64,000 nt of DNA from Candidatus Moanabacter tarae (lineage in GTDB: Bacteria; Verrucomicrobiota; Verrucomicrobiia; Opitutales; UBA2987). This document shows positions 28,381 through 37,763 of the stretch, piece by piece. Numbering within the stretch: position 1 is the first letter of the stretch; each line of letters starts with the position of its first letter. The notes below the pieces were generated by a model that was not told the origin of the DNA, did no database searches, and saw only the letters and a list, made by a program, of their open reading frames with translations. The stretch is from assembly GCA_003226295.1 (NCBI GenBank), contig CP029803.1, positions 800,211 through 864,210 of the forward strand. Direction: 5' to 3'. Position numbers and translations under genes: made by a program.

Positions 28381-29121
28381 TTACCTAAGATGATTATCTG
28401 AAGCGTGAGGAGCTCCCAGACCATTGGTCATTCGAAGTAGCTGTTTCTGACGGGTGGTGAGATTTTCAAACCATTCTCTCGGAAAGTTGTCGTGGGGATC
28501 AATTTGGAAAATACACATCTGCTTACGGTAATGGCCAAAGAGTGCGTGACGATTTTTTGTGCCGGTATTTCTCCCTCCCCCATGCCATGTTTGTCCGTTG
28601 AAGATGAGAACACTTCCAATTGGGGCAATTGCTTCCACAACGTATTTGATTTCCAAACCCTCCGGAGGTTTTGCATAGCCGGATTTGTGGGAACCAGGGA
28701 CGCAGCGTGTTGCTCCGATTTCGGAAGTGAATTCATCCAGCATCCAGACGGTATTCATCATGACAGGTGATTCCATATTCAGCATCACCTGTGGAATATC
28801 TCCGTGGAGATCTTGGTAACCGTCGTTAGGCCTAACAATTCTTGAATTAAGGCTACCAAGGATGAGAGTTTCTCCCAAAAAATGTTCTAAAATAGGAAGG
28901 GTGCGGGGATGATCAATTGTCTTGTGAAAGATGCGTTCGAGAGTGGGAAGATTTGAAACGTGGCGTGCGGATCCTCTGAAGGTGTGATTCGTTCCGAATT
29001 CTCTATCGCAGGAAATTAAGGCCTCCCGCATTTTGTCCGCTTGTTCTTCGCTCAGAACTCGTTCGATTATGGTGAATCCGTAGATTTGAATTTCAAAAAT
29101 TGCTTTTTCTTTTTCAGTCAT
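28381..29121 (-). CDS. phytanoyl-CoA dioxygenase (PhyH)-family protein
   Basis: A 246-residue 2-oxoglutarate/Fe(II) oxygenase. The facial triad is H106-x-D108 in 'QDLHGDIPQ' and H180 in 'TWHGGG', with R191 as the 2-oxoglutarate contact; 'VPGSHKSGY' is the usual family stretch. Members hydroxylate lipids, amino acids or small metabolites. 67 bp separate its start from the end of the sugar-isomerase-like gene transcribed ahead of it, so the two may form an operon. Substrate unknown. Confidence 0.85.
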   Translation of the reverse strand: MTEKEKAIFEIQIYGFTIIERVLSEEQADKMREALISCDREFGTNHTFRGSARHVSNLPTLERIFHKTIDHPRTLPILEHFLGETLILGSLNSRIVRPNDGYQDLHGDIPQVMLNMESPVMMNTVWMLDEFTSEIGATRCVPGSHKSGYAKPPEGLEIKYVVEAIAPIGSVLIFNGQTWHGGGRNTGTKNRHALFGHYRKQMCIFQIDPHDNFPREWFENLTTRQKQLLRMTNGLGAPHASDNHLR

Positions 29122-29188
29122 AATTGGAAGGGTTAAGCATTAGTTTGAGAATTTCATCTGATTTGCTCATTGTTTCTTCGGAGTCTCA

Positions 29189-29971
29189 TCAATCGTATTT
29201 TCCGAAAATCTTTCTCAGGGTTTGAATAGATGGAGGTGCTTCGGATTTGAAATCCTCCCAATCACACTCTATTGAAACCATGCCGTCGTATTTTGCTTTA
29301 TGTAGGTTGTCTACGAAATTACTGTATGGGTAGAACCCTGTTCCGGGAGGTTTGCGCCCAGTGTCGGCGACATGGACATGTTTAATACATTTACTGTATT
29401 TAATTATGTTCTCGAGGGGTTCTTTCTCTTCGTCCATATGATAAAAATCAGCTAGAAGTCGAACAGAGCGGCGATTAACTCTTTCGACAATTGAAAATCC
29501 TTCTGTTAGACTATTTATGACGTTAGATTCCTTTGTATTCAGAGGCTCGATTGTAATGATTATTTGAGTTTCGTCCGCTTCTTTTCCAAGAATGTCGAAG
29601 AAGTGGACGATTTGTTCGACTGCTCTATTTTTAGGGAAGCCTCTTGGGATATTACGGGCTTCGCCGCTGCCGACGACGACTCTTGAAGCTCCGACTTGCT
29701 GGATACGGCATACTGCGCGTTTAACGTAATTTTTTATTCTTATATAATTAACCTCTGGGCCGACGATCTTTAGGTCCCGAGGCAGGAAGAGATTCATAGC
29801 CTTCGTTGGTACAGGTGAGGCTTTATATTGAGCAAGAATTGGAGCAAAAGTTTCATCTTTTTCGTCTGGTATAAGAGATGTTACTGCAGCTTCGATGTAG
29901 TCGAAACCAGCGGCGTTAACCTCAGCCGATTGGTCAATTTTGGCGCAGCATCCGAATAGCATGCCATTCAC
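29189..29971 (-). CDS. sugar phosphate isomerase/epimerase (xylose-isomerase-like TIM barrel)
   Basis: A 260-residue AP-endonuclease-2/xylose-isomerase-like barrel. Likely metal ligands are Glu in 'IITIEPLN', Asp and His in 'LLADFYHMD', His in 'KHVHVADTG' and Glu in 'VSIECDW', a full set for this fold. The family includes ketose epimerases, hydroxypyruvate isomerases and inosose dehydratases. It sits just upstream of the PhyH gene on the same strand, suggesting co-expression. Substrate unknown. Confidence 0.82.
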   Translation of the reverse strand: MNGMLFGCCAKIDQSAEVNAAGFDYIEAAVTSLIPDEKDETFAPILAQYKASPVPTKAMNLFLPRDLKIVGPEVNYIRIKNYVKRAVCRIQQVGASRVVVGSGEARNIPRGFPKNRAVEQIVHFFDILGKEADETQIIITIEPLNTKESNVINSLTEGFSIVERVNRRSVRLLADFYHMDEEKEPLENIIKYSKCIKHVHVADTGRKPPGTGFYPYSNFVDNLHKAKYDGMVSIECDWEDFKSEAPPSIQTLRKIFGKYD

Positions 29972-30212
29972 TCTGTCGGATGTTGTCTCTTTCTGGCAAG
30001 ACTATCACGGAATTTTTACAGAATAGGAGACAAGAAAGACGGATATTCCCGAAAGGTTTGGTCCAGAGAATTGATTAATTTAATCCATGCAAAATGGGAA
30101 ACTCACTCCAAATTCAACACACTAAATGTAGTCAGTGTTGATTCGTTTTTGATAGAACTGATAGATTTCGATTCTAGCCAAACAGATGGAAATGAAAGCG
30201 GCTTGATTTCTA

Positions 30213-31250
30213 TTAGTTCACAACTTCTTCTTCCGCCCGTTTTTGCAGAGCACGCATATAGGCAAGGGTGTAAGCTTCACCTATACGTGGGTCATCGCCC
30301 ATTGTTGGGATGTGGTCTGGAATTAGAGTTCCATCGTAGCCTACCTCCGCCAAAGCTTTCATTGCTTCGTACATATCGAAATAGCCGTCATCAACAAAGG
30401 TTTCTACAAAATGGGGTAGCGGTTTGTCGACGTTCCGATAGTGGACTTTGAAGATTTTACCTTGCTCTCCAAAATGATGGATAGTTTCAACAACTCCTTT
30501 GCCCATGGCCTGTCCGCCTTCTAGCCAACAGCCAATGCAGAGGCAAAGACCGACATTCGGGCTGTTTGCAATTTCAATCGCACGGCTGTATCCATCAAAG
30601 CTACTAAAAATAGGACGTGGAACTCCGCCTAGGTTCACCCCCGGGGGATCATCGGGGTGAATCCCAATCCTTACGCCAGCTTCTTCGGCTACAGGAGCGA
30701 TTTCTTGGGCGAAATAGGTGAAATTTTCCCACAATTCCTCTTCGGTGTATTCGCGAGAGTGAGTGAGTTTGCTTCCATCAATCCAAGAGTTGGATCGATC
30801 TGAATGTGAGATACTGGAAGCCTCCTTTAACCGGGATGAATCAAAGGCTCTAGCGGGGGCTCCTCCTCTTGTTTCTTCAGGCGGAGTGCTCCAGACACTG
30901 CTGGCCATGTGTGCATAGGTCGTATAGGGGATGTCCGCTTGGCCCAAATTTCGAATATGTCGCTTATACTCTTCCACTTTTTCATTTCGATTGGGCAAGT
31001 TTAGAGTAATTTCAGGAACGTTGTGGACACTATGGTTTCCCAGTCCGTAGAGCTTAATTCCACCTTCTTCAAAACGTTTACGGCGACTAAGATAGTAATC
31101 GGGACCTGCCTTTTCAGGGTCGATCCATGTAACTGCGTAATTAACACCCATTTGTCGAACGAAAGCCAATTGTTCGTTTGTGGGTTCGGGTGGCATTTGT
31201 GCAGCGACCTTGAGGCCAGGTTCGATCTTAATGTGACTTCTAACGGTCAT
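30213..31250 (-). CDS. mannonate dehydratase-like (UxuA family) protein, copy 1
   Basis: A 345-residue TIM-barrel protein of the mannonate dehydratase family. The four metal-ligand motifs are present: His in 'GIHPDDPP', Cys in 'LCLCIGCW', His in 'VHYRNV' and Asp in 'IPDHIPTM'. It differs clearly from the relative at 12128 in its N-terminal half, so it may use another aldonic acid. The C-terminus ends VVN. The start region includes 'AAAAGAGAC' just before ATG. It is the first of two near-identical tandem copies; gene dosage may be the effect. Confidence 0.8.
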   Translation of the reverse strand: MTVRSHIKIEPGLKVAAQMPPEPTNEQLAFVRQMGVNYAVTWIDPEKAGPDYYLSRRKRFEEGGIKLYGLGNHSVHNVPEITLNLPNRNEKVEEYKRHIRNLGQADIPYTTYAHMASSVWSTPPEETRGGAPARAFDSSRLKEASSISHSDRSNSWIDGSKLTHSREYTEEELWENFTYFAQEIAPVAEEAGVRIGIHPDDPPGVNLGGVPRPIFSSFDGYSRAIEIANSPNVGLCLCIGCWLEGGQAMGKGVVETIHHFGEQGKIFKVHYRNVDKPLPHFVETFVDDGYFDMYEAMKALAEVGYDGTLIPDHIPTMGDDPRIGEAYTLAYMRALQKRAEEEVVN

Positions 31251-31429
31251 ATTTATGTCTCTTTTATTTATAACGCCTGAGTAGGGGTAACTATTTCCAA
31301 ATAAGAAATATTCCGGTATTCACTCCAAATTCAACACACTAAATGTAGTCAGTGTTGATTTGTTTTTGATAGAACTGATAGATTTCGATTCTAGCCAAAC
31401 AGATGGAAATGAAAGCGGCTTGATTTCTA

Positions 31430-32467
31430 TTAGCTCACAACTTCTTCTTCCGCCCGTTTTTGCAGAGCACGCATATAGGCAAGGGTGTAAGCTTCACCTA
31501 TACGTGGGTCATCGCCCATTGTTGGGATGTGGTCTGGAATTAGAGTTCCATCGTAGCCTACCTCCGCCAAAGCTTTCATTGCTTCGTACATATCGAAATA
31601 GCCGTCATCAACAAAGGTTTCTACAAAATGGGGTAGCGGTTTGTCGACGTTCCGATAGTGGACTTTGAAGATTTTACCTTGCTCTCCAAAATGATGGATA
31701 GTTTCAACAACTCCTTTGCCCATGGCCTGTCCGCCTTCTAGCCAACAGCCAATGCAGAGGCAAAGACCGACATTCGGGCTGTTTGCAATTTCAATCGCAC
31801 GGCTGTATCCATCAAAGCTACTAAAAATAGGACGTGGAACTCCGCCTAGGTTCACCCCCGGGGGATCATCGGGGTGAATCCCAATCCTTACGCCAGCTTC
31901 TTCGGCTACAGGAGCGATTTCTTGGGCGAAATAGGTGAAATTTTCCCACAATTCCTCTTCGGTGTATTCGCGAGAGTGAGTGAGTTTGCTTCCATCAATC
32001 CAAGAGTTGGATCGATCTGAATGTGAGATACTGGAAGCCTCCTTTAACCGGGATGAATCAAAGGCTCTAGCGGGGGCTCCTCCTCTTGTTTCTTCAGGCG
32101 GAGTGCTCCAGACACTGCTGGCCATGTGTGCATAGGTCGTATAGGGGATGTCCGCTTGGCCCAAATTTCGAATATGTCGCTTATACTCTTCCACTTTTTC
32201 ATTTCGATTGGGCAAGTTTAGAGTAATTTCAGGAACGTTGTGGACACTATGGTTTCCCAGTCCGTAGAGCTTAATTCCACCTTCTTCAAAACGTTTACGG
32301 CGACTAAGATAGTAATCGGGACCTGCCTTTTCAGGGTCGATCCATGTAACTGCGTAATTAACACCCATTTGTCGAACGAAAGCCAATTGTTCGTTTGTGG
32401 GTTCGGGTGGCATTTGTGCAGCGACCTTGAGGCCAGGTTCGATCTTAATGTGACTTCTAACGGTCAT
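31430..32467 (-). CDS. mannonate dehydratase-like (UxuA family) protein, copy 2
   Basis: Identical in protein sequence to the copy at 30213 except for the last residue (Ser instead of Asn). All metal-ligand motifs are kept, so both copies should be active. Each copy carries its own upstream flank of about 70 bp; copy 2 lies nearest the original upstream region, while copy 1 has the duplicated flank only. Transcription of copy 1 may therefore come by read-through from copy 2. Confidence 0.8.
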   Translation of the reverse strand: MTVRSHIKIEPGLKVAAQMPPEPTNEQLAFVRQMGVNYAVTWIDPEKAGPDYYLSRRKRFEEGGIKLYGLGNHSVHNVPEITLNLPNRNEKVEEYKRHIRNLGQADIPYTTYAHMASSVWSTPPEETRGGAPARAFDSSRLKEASSISHSDRSNSWIDGSKLTHSREYTEEELWENFTYFAQEIAPVAEEAGVRIGIHPDDPPGVNLGGVPRPIFSSFDGYSRAIEIANSPNVGLCLCIGCWLEGGQAMGKGVVETIHHFGEQGKIFKVHYRNVDKPLPHFVETFVDDGYFDMYEAMKALAEVGYDGTLIPDHIPTMGDDPRIGEAYTLAYMRALQKRAEEEVVS

Positions 32468-32874
32468 ATTTATGTCTCTTTTATTTATAACGCCTGAGTA
32501 GGGGTAACTATTTCCAAATAAGAAATATTCCGGTATTCACTCCAAATTCAAATCAAAAATGTAGTAATGATGTTCCCAAGGATCTCTTTATGGCCTCGCC
32601 ACAAATCCGGATTAGGTTTTAGACAGGGATTAAATAAGACAAGGCCAACATGATTTGCGAAAGGTAGGATCAGCTACTAACTTGAAAGCATTCAAGTAAT
32701 CTAATGCAATTGATTTCGTTTCGGTTTGTAGATTGGGATCGAATTATATGAATTGTTTTCTGTTAATGTAAGTTAAAGGGGTACTTTACAAGGAAGCTGT
32801 GTTTGGCCAGTTTATATTTAAGTGTGTTCAGCGAAGTTAATATTGTTGTGGATCGTATTTGGGGAAAATAGTTG
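32468..32874. other. divergent intergenic region
   Basis: About 400 bp between the duplicated dehydratase and an SDR gene. It starts with the end of the duplicated flank. No ORF or RNA gene is evident; GGGGAAAA at 32861-32868 serves the next gene. Confidence 0.5.
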
Positions 32875-33621
32875 ATGGCGCCGGTGTTCAAAGATCAGGT
32901 GGCGATTGTGACGGGAGGTGCTTCTGGGCTGGGTTTTGTCATACTTAAGCGTCTGATTGGGCTTGGGGCTATCTGCTATGCATTCGACCAAAATGAAGAA
33001 GCTCTCAGGGTTAATCAGGAGAGTTTAGGAAAAAGAGCTGAAGGTATAGTTGTAGATGTGACGAACGAGAGGGAAGTGAGGAATCGGGTACAAGAAATCG
33101 CTGATAAGGAAGGCCGAATCGATATCCTGGTAAACTGTGCCGGTGTAACAGGTAAGACTAACATCAAGAGTCATGAAGTTGATGTAGCGGACTTGAGGAA
33201 AGTTTTCGAAGTTAATTTGATTGGGTGCTTCCTTACCTCCAAGTGGGTTCTCCCGGAGATGTTAAAGAGAGGGTATGGCAGGATCTTGCATATCGCATCG
33301 ATCTCAGGGAAAGATGGAAATGCTGGGATGCTGGCATATTCTTCATCCAAAGCTGCTGTGATAGGAATGACCAAGGTCCAAGGGAAGGAGTATGCTGAGA
33401 ACGGAATCACAATCAATGCACTGGCGCCAGCCGTGGTCGAGACACCGATGGTCGAAGCAATGCCGGAGGATCAAGTCAAATATATGACCGATAAGATTCC
33501 AATGAAACGTTGCGGACGGCTCGAGGAAGTCGCATCTATCGTTGCTTTTATTGTTTCTAAGGATGCGAGTTTCACAACAGGCTTTACATTTGATCTGACG
33601 GGTGGAAGGGCAGTGTATTAA
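32875..33621 (+). CDS. SDR-family NAD(P)-dependent oxidoreductase
   Basis: A 248-residue classical SDR with TGGASGLG at the N-terminus, 'NCAG' near residue 90, and catalytic Ser plus YSSSK in 'AYSSSKAAVIGM'. I take the ATG preceded by GGGGA rather than the adjoining TTG. It resembles 3-oxoacyl-ACP reductase and sugar dehydrogenase types. An acetamidase/formamidase gene follows about 90 bp downstream on the same strand, so an operon is possible. Substrate unknown. Confidence 0.88.
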   Translation: MAPVFKDQVAIVTGGASGLGFVILKRLIGLGAICYAFDQNEEALRVNQESLGKRAEGIVVDVTNEREVRNRVQEIADKEGRIDILVNCAGVTGKTNIKSHEVDVADLRKVFEVNLIGCFLTSKWVLPEMLKRGYGRILHIASISGKDGNAGMLAYSSSKAAVIGMTKVQGKEYAENGITINALAPAVVETPMVEAMPEDQVKYMTDKIPMKRCGRLEEVASIVAFIVSKDASFTTGFTFDLTGGRAVY

Positions 33622-33708
33622 ATATTCTAACAACACTTGTTGTTGCTGAGTTTCAGATTCTAAACTTGGTGTTTGCAAGGTAATCACGGGTCTATTAAAT
33701 AATAAATT

Positions 33709-34650
33709 ATGACACATCACCAATTCAAACCGGATCATTATCATATTACTATTGGTTGGCATGAACCCGTTTTACGAATTGCTAATGGGGACTCTGTAAC
33801 GACAACGACAGTCGATGCTCGCGGGTTTGATTATAAGGGCGAACACGTGACAGAGCGTGGGAATCCCATGACGGGACCCTTTTATATGTTGGGTGCTGAG
33901 GAGGGTGATTCCCTGGCCGTCGTGTTCGATAATCTCACTCCGAATCGGAGAAGTGGATTCACCTCAAGTAGGGTTGCGCCAGTGGTTACAGAACCAGGTT
34001 ATACCCCTGAATTTCAAGATGAAGATGAGAGAGTTGACTGGCAAATCGACTTGAAGGGAGGCTACGCCCAGCCTGAGGGAGAAAAGGGAATCTTAGGAAA
34101 TCTGAGGCTACCTCTTCTCCCAATGGTGGGATGTTTTGGTGTTGCTCCACCAAGGGGACAGGCCATTTCTACCGCGACGTCTGGAACTTATGGTGGGAAC
34201 ATGGATTATAACGGATTTACCGAAGGGGTCACCGTCTATCTTCCAGTTTCAGCTCCGGGGGCGCTCTTTTATCTAGGCGATGGCCATGCCCTTCAAGGAG
34301 ACGGTGAGATCGTAGGAAATGGAGTTGAGATCTCATTTGAGATCACTTTTACCACTTATCTTAAGAAAGGTATGGGAATTGGTTGGCCACGGGCTGTGAA
34401 TGAAACTCATATCATGACTTTTGGCAATGCGCGGCCACTTGATCAGTGTATGCAGCATGCTACTACGGAGATGATCCGGTGGCTTCATGACGACCTGGGT
34501 CTCGATAATCGTACCGTTCATGCCCTTCTGGGGCAGGCGGTTGAATATGATTTGGGTAACATGTATGACCCCGCGTATACTATGGTTTGTAAGATACCGA
34601 AGAGTATCCTAGGGGATTTGGGCGTTCAAATTTCGCCCGAACAGTCCTGA
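33709..34650 (+). CDS. acetamidase/formamidase family protein
   Basis: A 313-residue FmdA/AmdA-family amidase, which hydrolyses short amides such as formamide or acetamide to ammonia and acid. Family landmarks include 'GFDYKGEHVT', 'NPMTGPFYMLGAEEGD', 'PRGQAISTATSGTYGGNMD', and 'GDGHALQGDGE' with the Asp/His/Asp metal-site region. It lacks a signal peptide. The neighbouring SDR may act on the same compound. The physiological amide is unknown. Confidence 0.88.
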   Translation: MTHHQFKPDHYHITIGWHEPVLRIANGDSVTTTTVDARGFDYKGEHVTERGNPMTGPFYMLGAEEGDSLAVVFDNLTPNRRSGFTSSRVAPVVTEPGYTPEFQDEDERVDWQIDLKGGYAQPEGEKGILGNLRLPLLPMVGCFGVAPPRGQAISTATSGTYGGNMDYNGFTEGVTVYLPVSAPGALFYLGDGHALQGDGEIVGNGVEISFEITFTTYLKKGMGIGWPRAVNETHIMTFGNARPLDQCMQHATTEMIRWLHDDLGLDNRTVHALLGQAVEYDLGNMYDPAYTMVCKIPKSILGDLGVQISPEQS

Positions 34651-34740
34651 AGTCTGTTGGAAACAAATCTTGATTAAGAGGATCGTTTCCCGTGGAGGAA
34701 GTGTGTCTTAAGGATTTTTACCGTCTTAAAACGATTATTA

Positions 34741-36150
34741 TTACCAACGCCCGCTAGCATTACAAGGGCGTTGATTTTGTAGGTTTTTAACCGATTTTAG
34801 AGGATCTTCAAACTGGCTAAAATTATTTTCTAAGACGATCGAAAGATCCATTATCTCATTTTGATAAGACGGTGTATCAATCAAGTTCGTTGTTTCTATG
34901 GGGTCAACCGTTAGGTCGTAAAATTCGTCGGGGTATCGGTCGCTATGGGGCGAATAGCGGCGAATGAGTTTTTTTTTGCCATTGGAGATCATTCTAGCAG
35001 GTCCGTACTCGCAAAATTGATATTTACGCCAGCCGTTATTAGGATGATGCAGAAGTTGAAAGAGACTTCTCCCTGGAGTATTTATCTTCGCCTGGAGGCT
35101 GTGAGGTAAGCTAATCCCGGCGGCGTCTAGGATCGTAGCGAACAAGTCGCAGTGATCAAATGGGACATGTTGCATTTGTCGAGAAGGCAGAACAGTCTCC
35201 CAGCGTAGGATGTAGGGCACACGGATCGACTCTTCATAGAAATTTTGAGGGATAGAGGATGGCCCCTTTCCCCAAAGTCCATGATGGCCCGTCATATAAC
35301 CGTGGTCAGACGTATAGATTAATAGGGTGTTTTCAAGATCTGAACTGAGATCGAGTTCGTCAAGGAGGAGTCCAATCTGATCATCGATCATAGATACAGC
35401 CGCGTAGTATTGCGCTAAGGATTCATTGCGATTTAACGGTTCATCGCTTCCGAAACTCCATCTTTCCGGAGTCGACTTATAATGAGATTTTGCGTTTTCT
35501 GGTATATCCCAGAAATGGGATTTTTGATACTGTTCAACCAATCGTTTAGGATGCCCTTCTTGGGGGGAATGGGTATCAACTGGGGCATAAAAACAAAAGA
35601 AAGGTTTGGTGGTATCCCGTGATCGGAGGAAATCTATGGCTTGTCGACAAAGATAGCGGGATTGAAAGTCGTTAACGACAACTTTTTGACCCTGATCGGA
35701 AAAAAAGACAGGTCCTTTATGGAGATACTGGTTCTTCCATCCAGCCGTATTGCTATCGAAGCTTACCCAGCGATCAAAACCGGGTTGTGGTGACACACTG
35801 TCAACTGTACAGTGCCATTTACCAATGAGAGCAGTTTGGTAACCTTGTTCTTGTAATAATTGAGGAAGGGTAATTTCATCCTTCATCCATCCGATTTCAA
35901 ACTCGGGTGATCCAGTGGCGATAAAATCGTGAATCCCGTGCTGTGATGGCCGTCTTCCGGTGAAAAACGAAGCACGAGCTGGAGAGCATACGGGACAGGG
36001 CGTATAACCGTTTTGCATAATAAGACCGGTTTCCGCTAAGTAGTCAATATTAGGAGATCGAATTTCGGAGTTGCCGTAGGTGTGCGAAGCCCATTGGGCA
36101 TGGTCATCGCTGAGGATCACAAGAATGTTGGGTTGTTGGGGAGATTGCAT
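34741..36150 (-). CDS. sulfatase (formylglycine-dependent type)
   Basis: A 469-residue sulfatase with the canonical signature C55-S-P-A-R-A-S-F-F-T-G and metal-binding D15-D16 in 'ILSDDH'. 'GKWHC' and 'TSDHGYMTGHHG' are the later conserved pieces. It has no signal peptide. The gene lies 176 bp after a second sulfatase-family gene on the same strand, so the pair could be co-transcribed. The sequence resembles iduronate- or choline-sulfatase-like groups only loosely; substrate unknown. Confidence 0.9.
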   Translation of the reverse strand: MQSPQQPNILVILSDDHAQWASHTYGNSEIRSPNIDYLAETGLIMQNGYTPCPVCSPARASFFTGRRPSQHGIHDFIATGSPEFEIGWMKDEITLPQLLQEQGYQTALIGKWHCTVDSVSPQPGFDRWVSFDSNTAGWKNQYLHKGPVFFSDQGQKVVVNDFQSRYLCRQAIDFLRSRDTTKPFFCFYAPVDTHSPQEGHPKRLVEQYQKSHFWDIPENAKSHYKSTPERWSFGSDEPLNRNESLAQYYAAVSMIDDQIGLLLDELDLSSDLENTLLIYTSDHGYMTGHHGLWGKGPSSIPQNFYEESIRVPYILRWETVLPSRQMQHVPFDHCDLFATILDAAGISLPHSLQAKINTPGRSLFQLLHHPNNGWRKYQFCEYGPARMISNGKKKLIRRYSPHSDRYPDEFYDLTVDPIETTNLIDTPSYQNEIMDLSIVLENNFSQFEDPLKSVKNLQNQRPCNASGRW

Positions 36151-36326
36151 GGTGGAGGCTCTGTCCCTATTATGGGCTCAGGTTTCGTGGATTAGGGTTT
36201 ACTCGGTGGTGAATCAATTTCGATTAATTTATTGGATCTTAGAATTAGAGGACGAAGGATAATCACAAAGTTTCATTTTCTAAGCGTGTAACTAAAAATC
36301 CATGAAACTTGAAGTTTGAGATTAAG

Positions 36327-37763
36327 TTAAAACCCGGAATTCGGGGTATGATTTTTTTCTTTTAACTCTCTAGCTTGCAGGCGTTTCGCTGTCGCGGCGT
36401 CACCGATGTAGAAAGTGTTATAGGCTTCCTCACTTGACTCAAAATAGGGCTTTGCGTTCATGTATCCGTGCCAATAGGGTTGCACTAACATCGGATTTCG
36501 GGTGCCGGTTTCCTCCTCTCGGGTCTGTATATATGCTTCCATTCGAGATCTGAGGAATTCAACTATTTCGGGTTCTTGAGATGCACAATTATAGAGTTCC
36601 AGAGGGTCCCTAATTAGGTTATAGAGCTCGATTCGCGGTTTGAAATGGAAATCAGGTTCGAGGGCAATGATCAGTTTCCACTCTGGTGTTCGCCAGCCAT
36701 GTTTTCGCATCCAAGTGCATTCAGTTATGTAGATTTCTGATTCGAAGTTTGCGGACTGCCCTTGAACAAGCTGAACGAGCGAATTGCCATCAAAATCTAC
36801 ATCGGCTTGAATACCGGCAAGGTCGAGAATAGTCGGAACTAGGTTTTTATGCTGATTGAGCCCCTCGACATAAAGTCCAGTGGGGAGCTTTGAGGGATAG
36901 CGAATCATGAGCGGGACAATAAGATTTGGTTCGTAGAGACCATGATGATCGTACAAACAATCATGCTCATAGAGGGACTCTCCGTGGTCTCCGTTAAGTA
37001 TGATTATTGTATTCTCAAGGATATTCTTTTTCTCAAGATCGGCAAAAATTGCCGCAATACAAGAATCCATATAGGCGATACTTCCATCATATTGTGCGTC
37101 TACGAAGTGGCGATCGGTTATGCCGGGAGGCAGCCAGGAGAGGTGGAAATCACGAAATGGTTTAAATTCTCGCACCGGTTTCATGGAGTCATTTTTTGGA
37201 TCGCACTCATCACCATGGTAGAATAAGCGATCGAATGGAGAAGGGGGGAGATATGGAGCATGGGGATCCATGTGGCGCAGCATCATAAACCATGGCTTGT
37301 TGGAACGATTGAGCCGGTTAAGTTCAGGATGGAAGCAATCGTTCAACCTTTGTGCTTTGGGGAGTGGTCTTTTTTCCCACGAACCCCAAGCGTCATATTC
37401 GAGGTATCGATTAAATCCTCGCGAGGACGGGTTCCCTTTAAAACCAATGCAAGCTGTATTATAACCTTCTATCCGGAGAATTTCGGGAAGAGTTTTAACT
37501 CTTTTGGTTAAGCTTCCACGGTGTCGAAGAGCGACGACTTTAGTTCCGAAACAGTCTCTTCCTGTAAGCATCGAAGCATAGGCGGATGTGGTTGGTATAT
37601 GTGCCGATATCGTGTTTTCAAAGACAGTTGCTTCCTCAGCGAAACGGTCAATATGAGGAGTTGTGAGCCGGTTGTAACCGTAGCTGCTCATATGATCGCG
37701 GCGCAGCGAATCGACCGAGATCAGGAGGATATTTGGTTGTATCTTCGAGGTGGATCTTTTCAT
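36327..37763 (-). CDS. sulfatase-like hydrolase with Thr at the formylglycine position
   Basis: A 478-residue alkaline-phosphatase-superfamily protein. The opening 'ILLISVDSLRRDH' gives metal ligand D18, and 'NGDHGESLYEHD' gives the second metal site. At the sulfatase signature the sequence is T58-T-S-A-Y-A-S-M-L-T-G: the Cys/Ser that becomes formylglycine and the following Arg are absent, and Thr sits at the nucleophile position, as in phosphodiesterases of the superfamily. It may therefore hydrolyse phosphate esters or use Thr directly. No signal peptide. It lies upstream of a normal sulfatase on the same strand. Confidence 0.82.
   Translation of the reverse strand: MKRSTSKIQPNILLISVDSLRRDHMSSYGYNRLTTPHIDRFAEEATVFENTISAHIPTTSAYASMLTGRDCFGTKVVALRHRGSLTKRVKTLPEILRIEGYNTACIGFKGNPSSRGFNRYLEYDAWGSWEKRPLPKAQRLNDCFHPELNRLNRSNKPWFMMLRHMDPHAPYLPPSPFDRLFYHGDECDPKNDSMKPVREFKPFRDFHLSWLPPGITDRHFVDAQYDGSIAYMDSCIAAIFADLEKKNILENTIIILNGDHGESLYEHDCLYDHHGLYEPNLIVPLMIRYPSKLPTGLYVEGLNQHKNLVPTILDLAGIQADVDFDGNSLVQLVQGQSANFESEIYITECTWMRKHGWRTPEWKLIIALEPDFHFKPRIELYNLIRDPLELYNCASQEPEIVEFLRSRMEAYIQTREEETGTRNPMLVQPYWHGYMNAKPYFESSEEAYNTFYIGDAATAKRLQARELKEKNHTPNSGF

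Larger units (their letters stand above)
30103..32551. repeat. tandem direct duplication, 1,217-bp unit
   Basis: Two adjacent units (30103-31319 and 31320-32536) carry the same gene with its 3' and 5' flanks. A third partial copy of the boundary, TCACTCCAAATTCAA (32537-32551), follows, so the 15-bp sequence occurs at both ends and at the junction. I see two base differences (30144 C versus 31361 T; 30217 T versus 31434 C), the second changing the last residue. It looks like a recent duplication by recombination between short direct repeats. Confidence 0.92.

Noticed and set aside
30071-31668. + strand ORFs opposite the mannonate-dehydratase-like genes
   Set aside because: They are antisense shadows, duplicated only because the underlying gene is duplicated.
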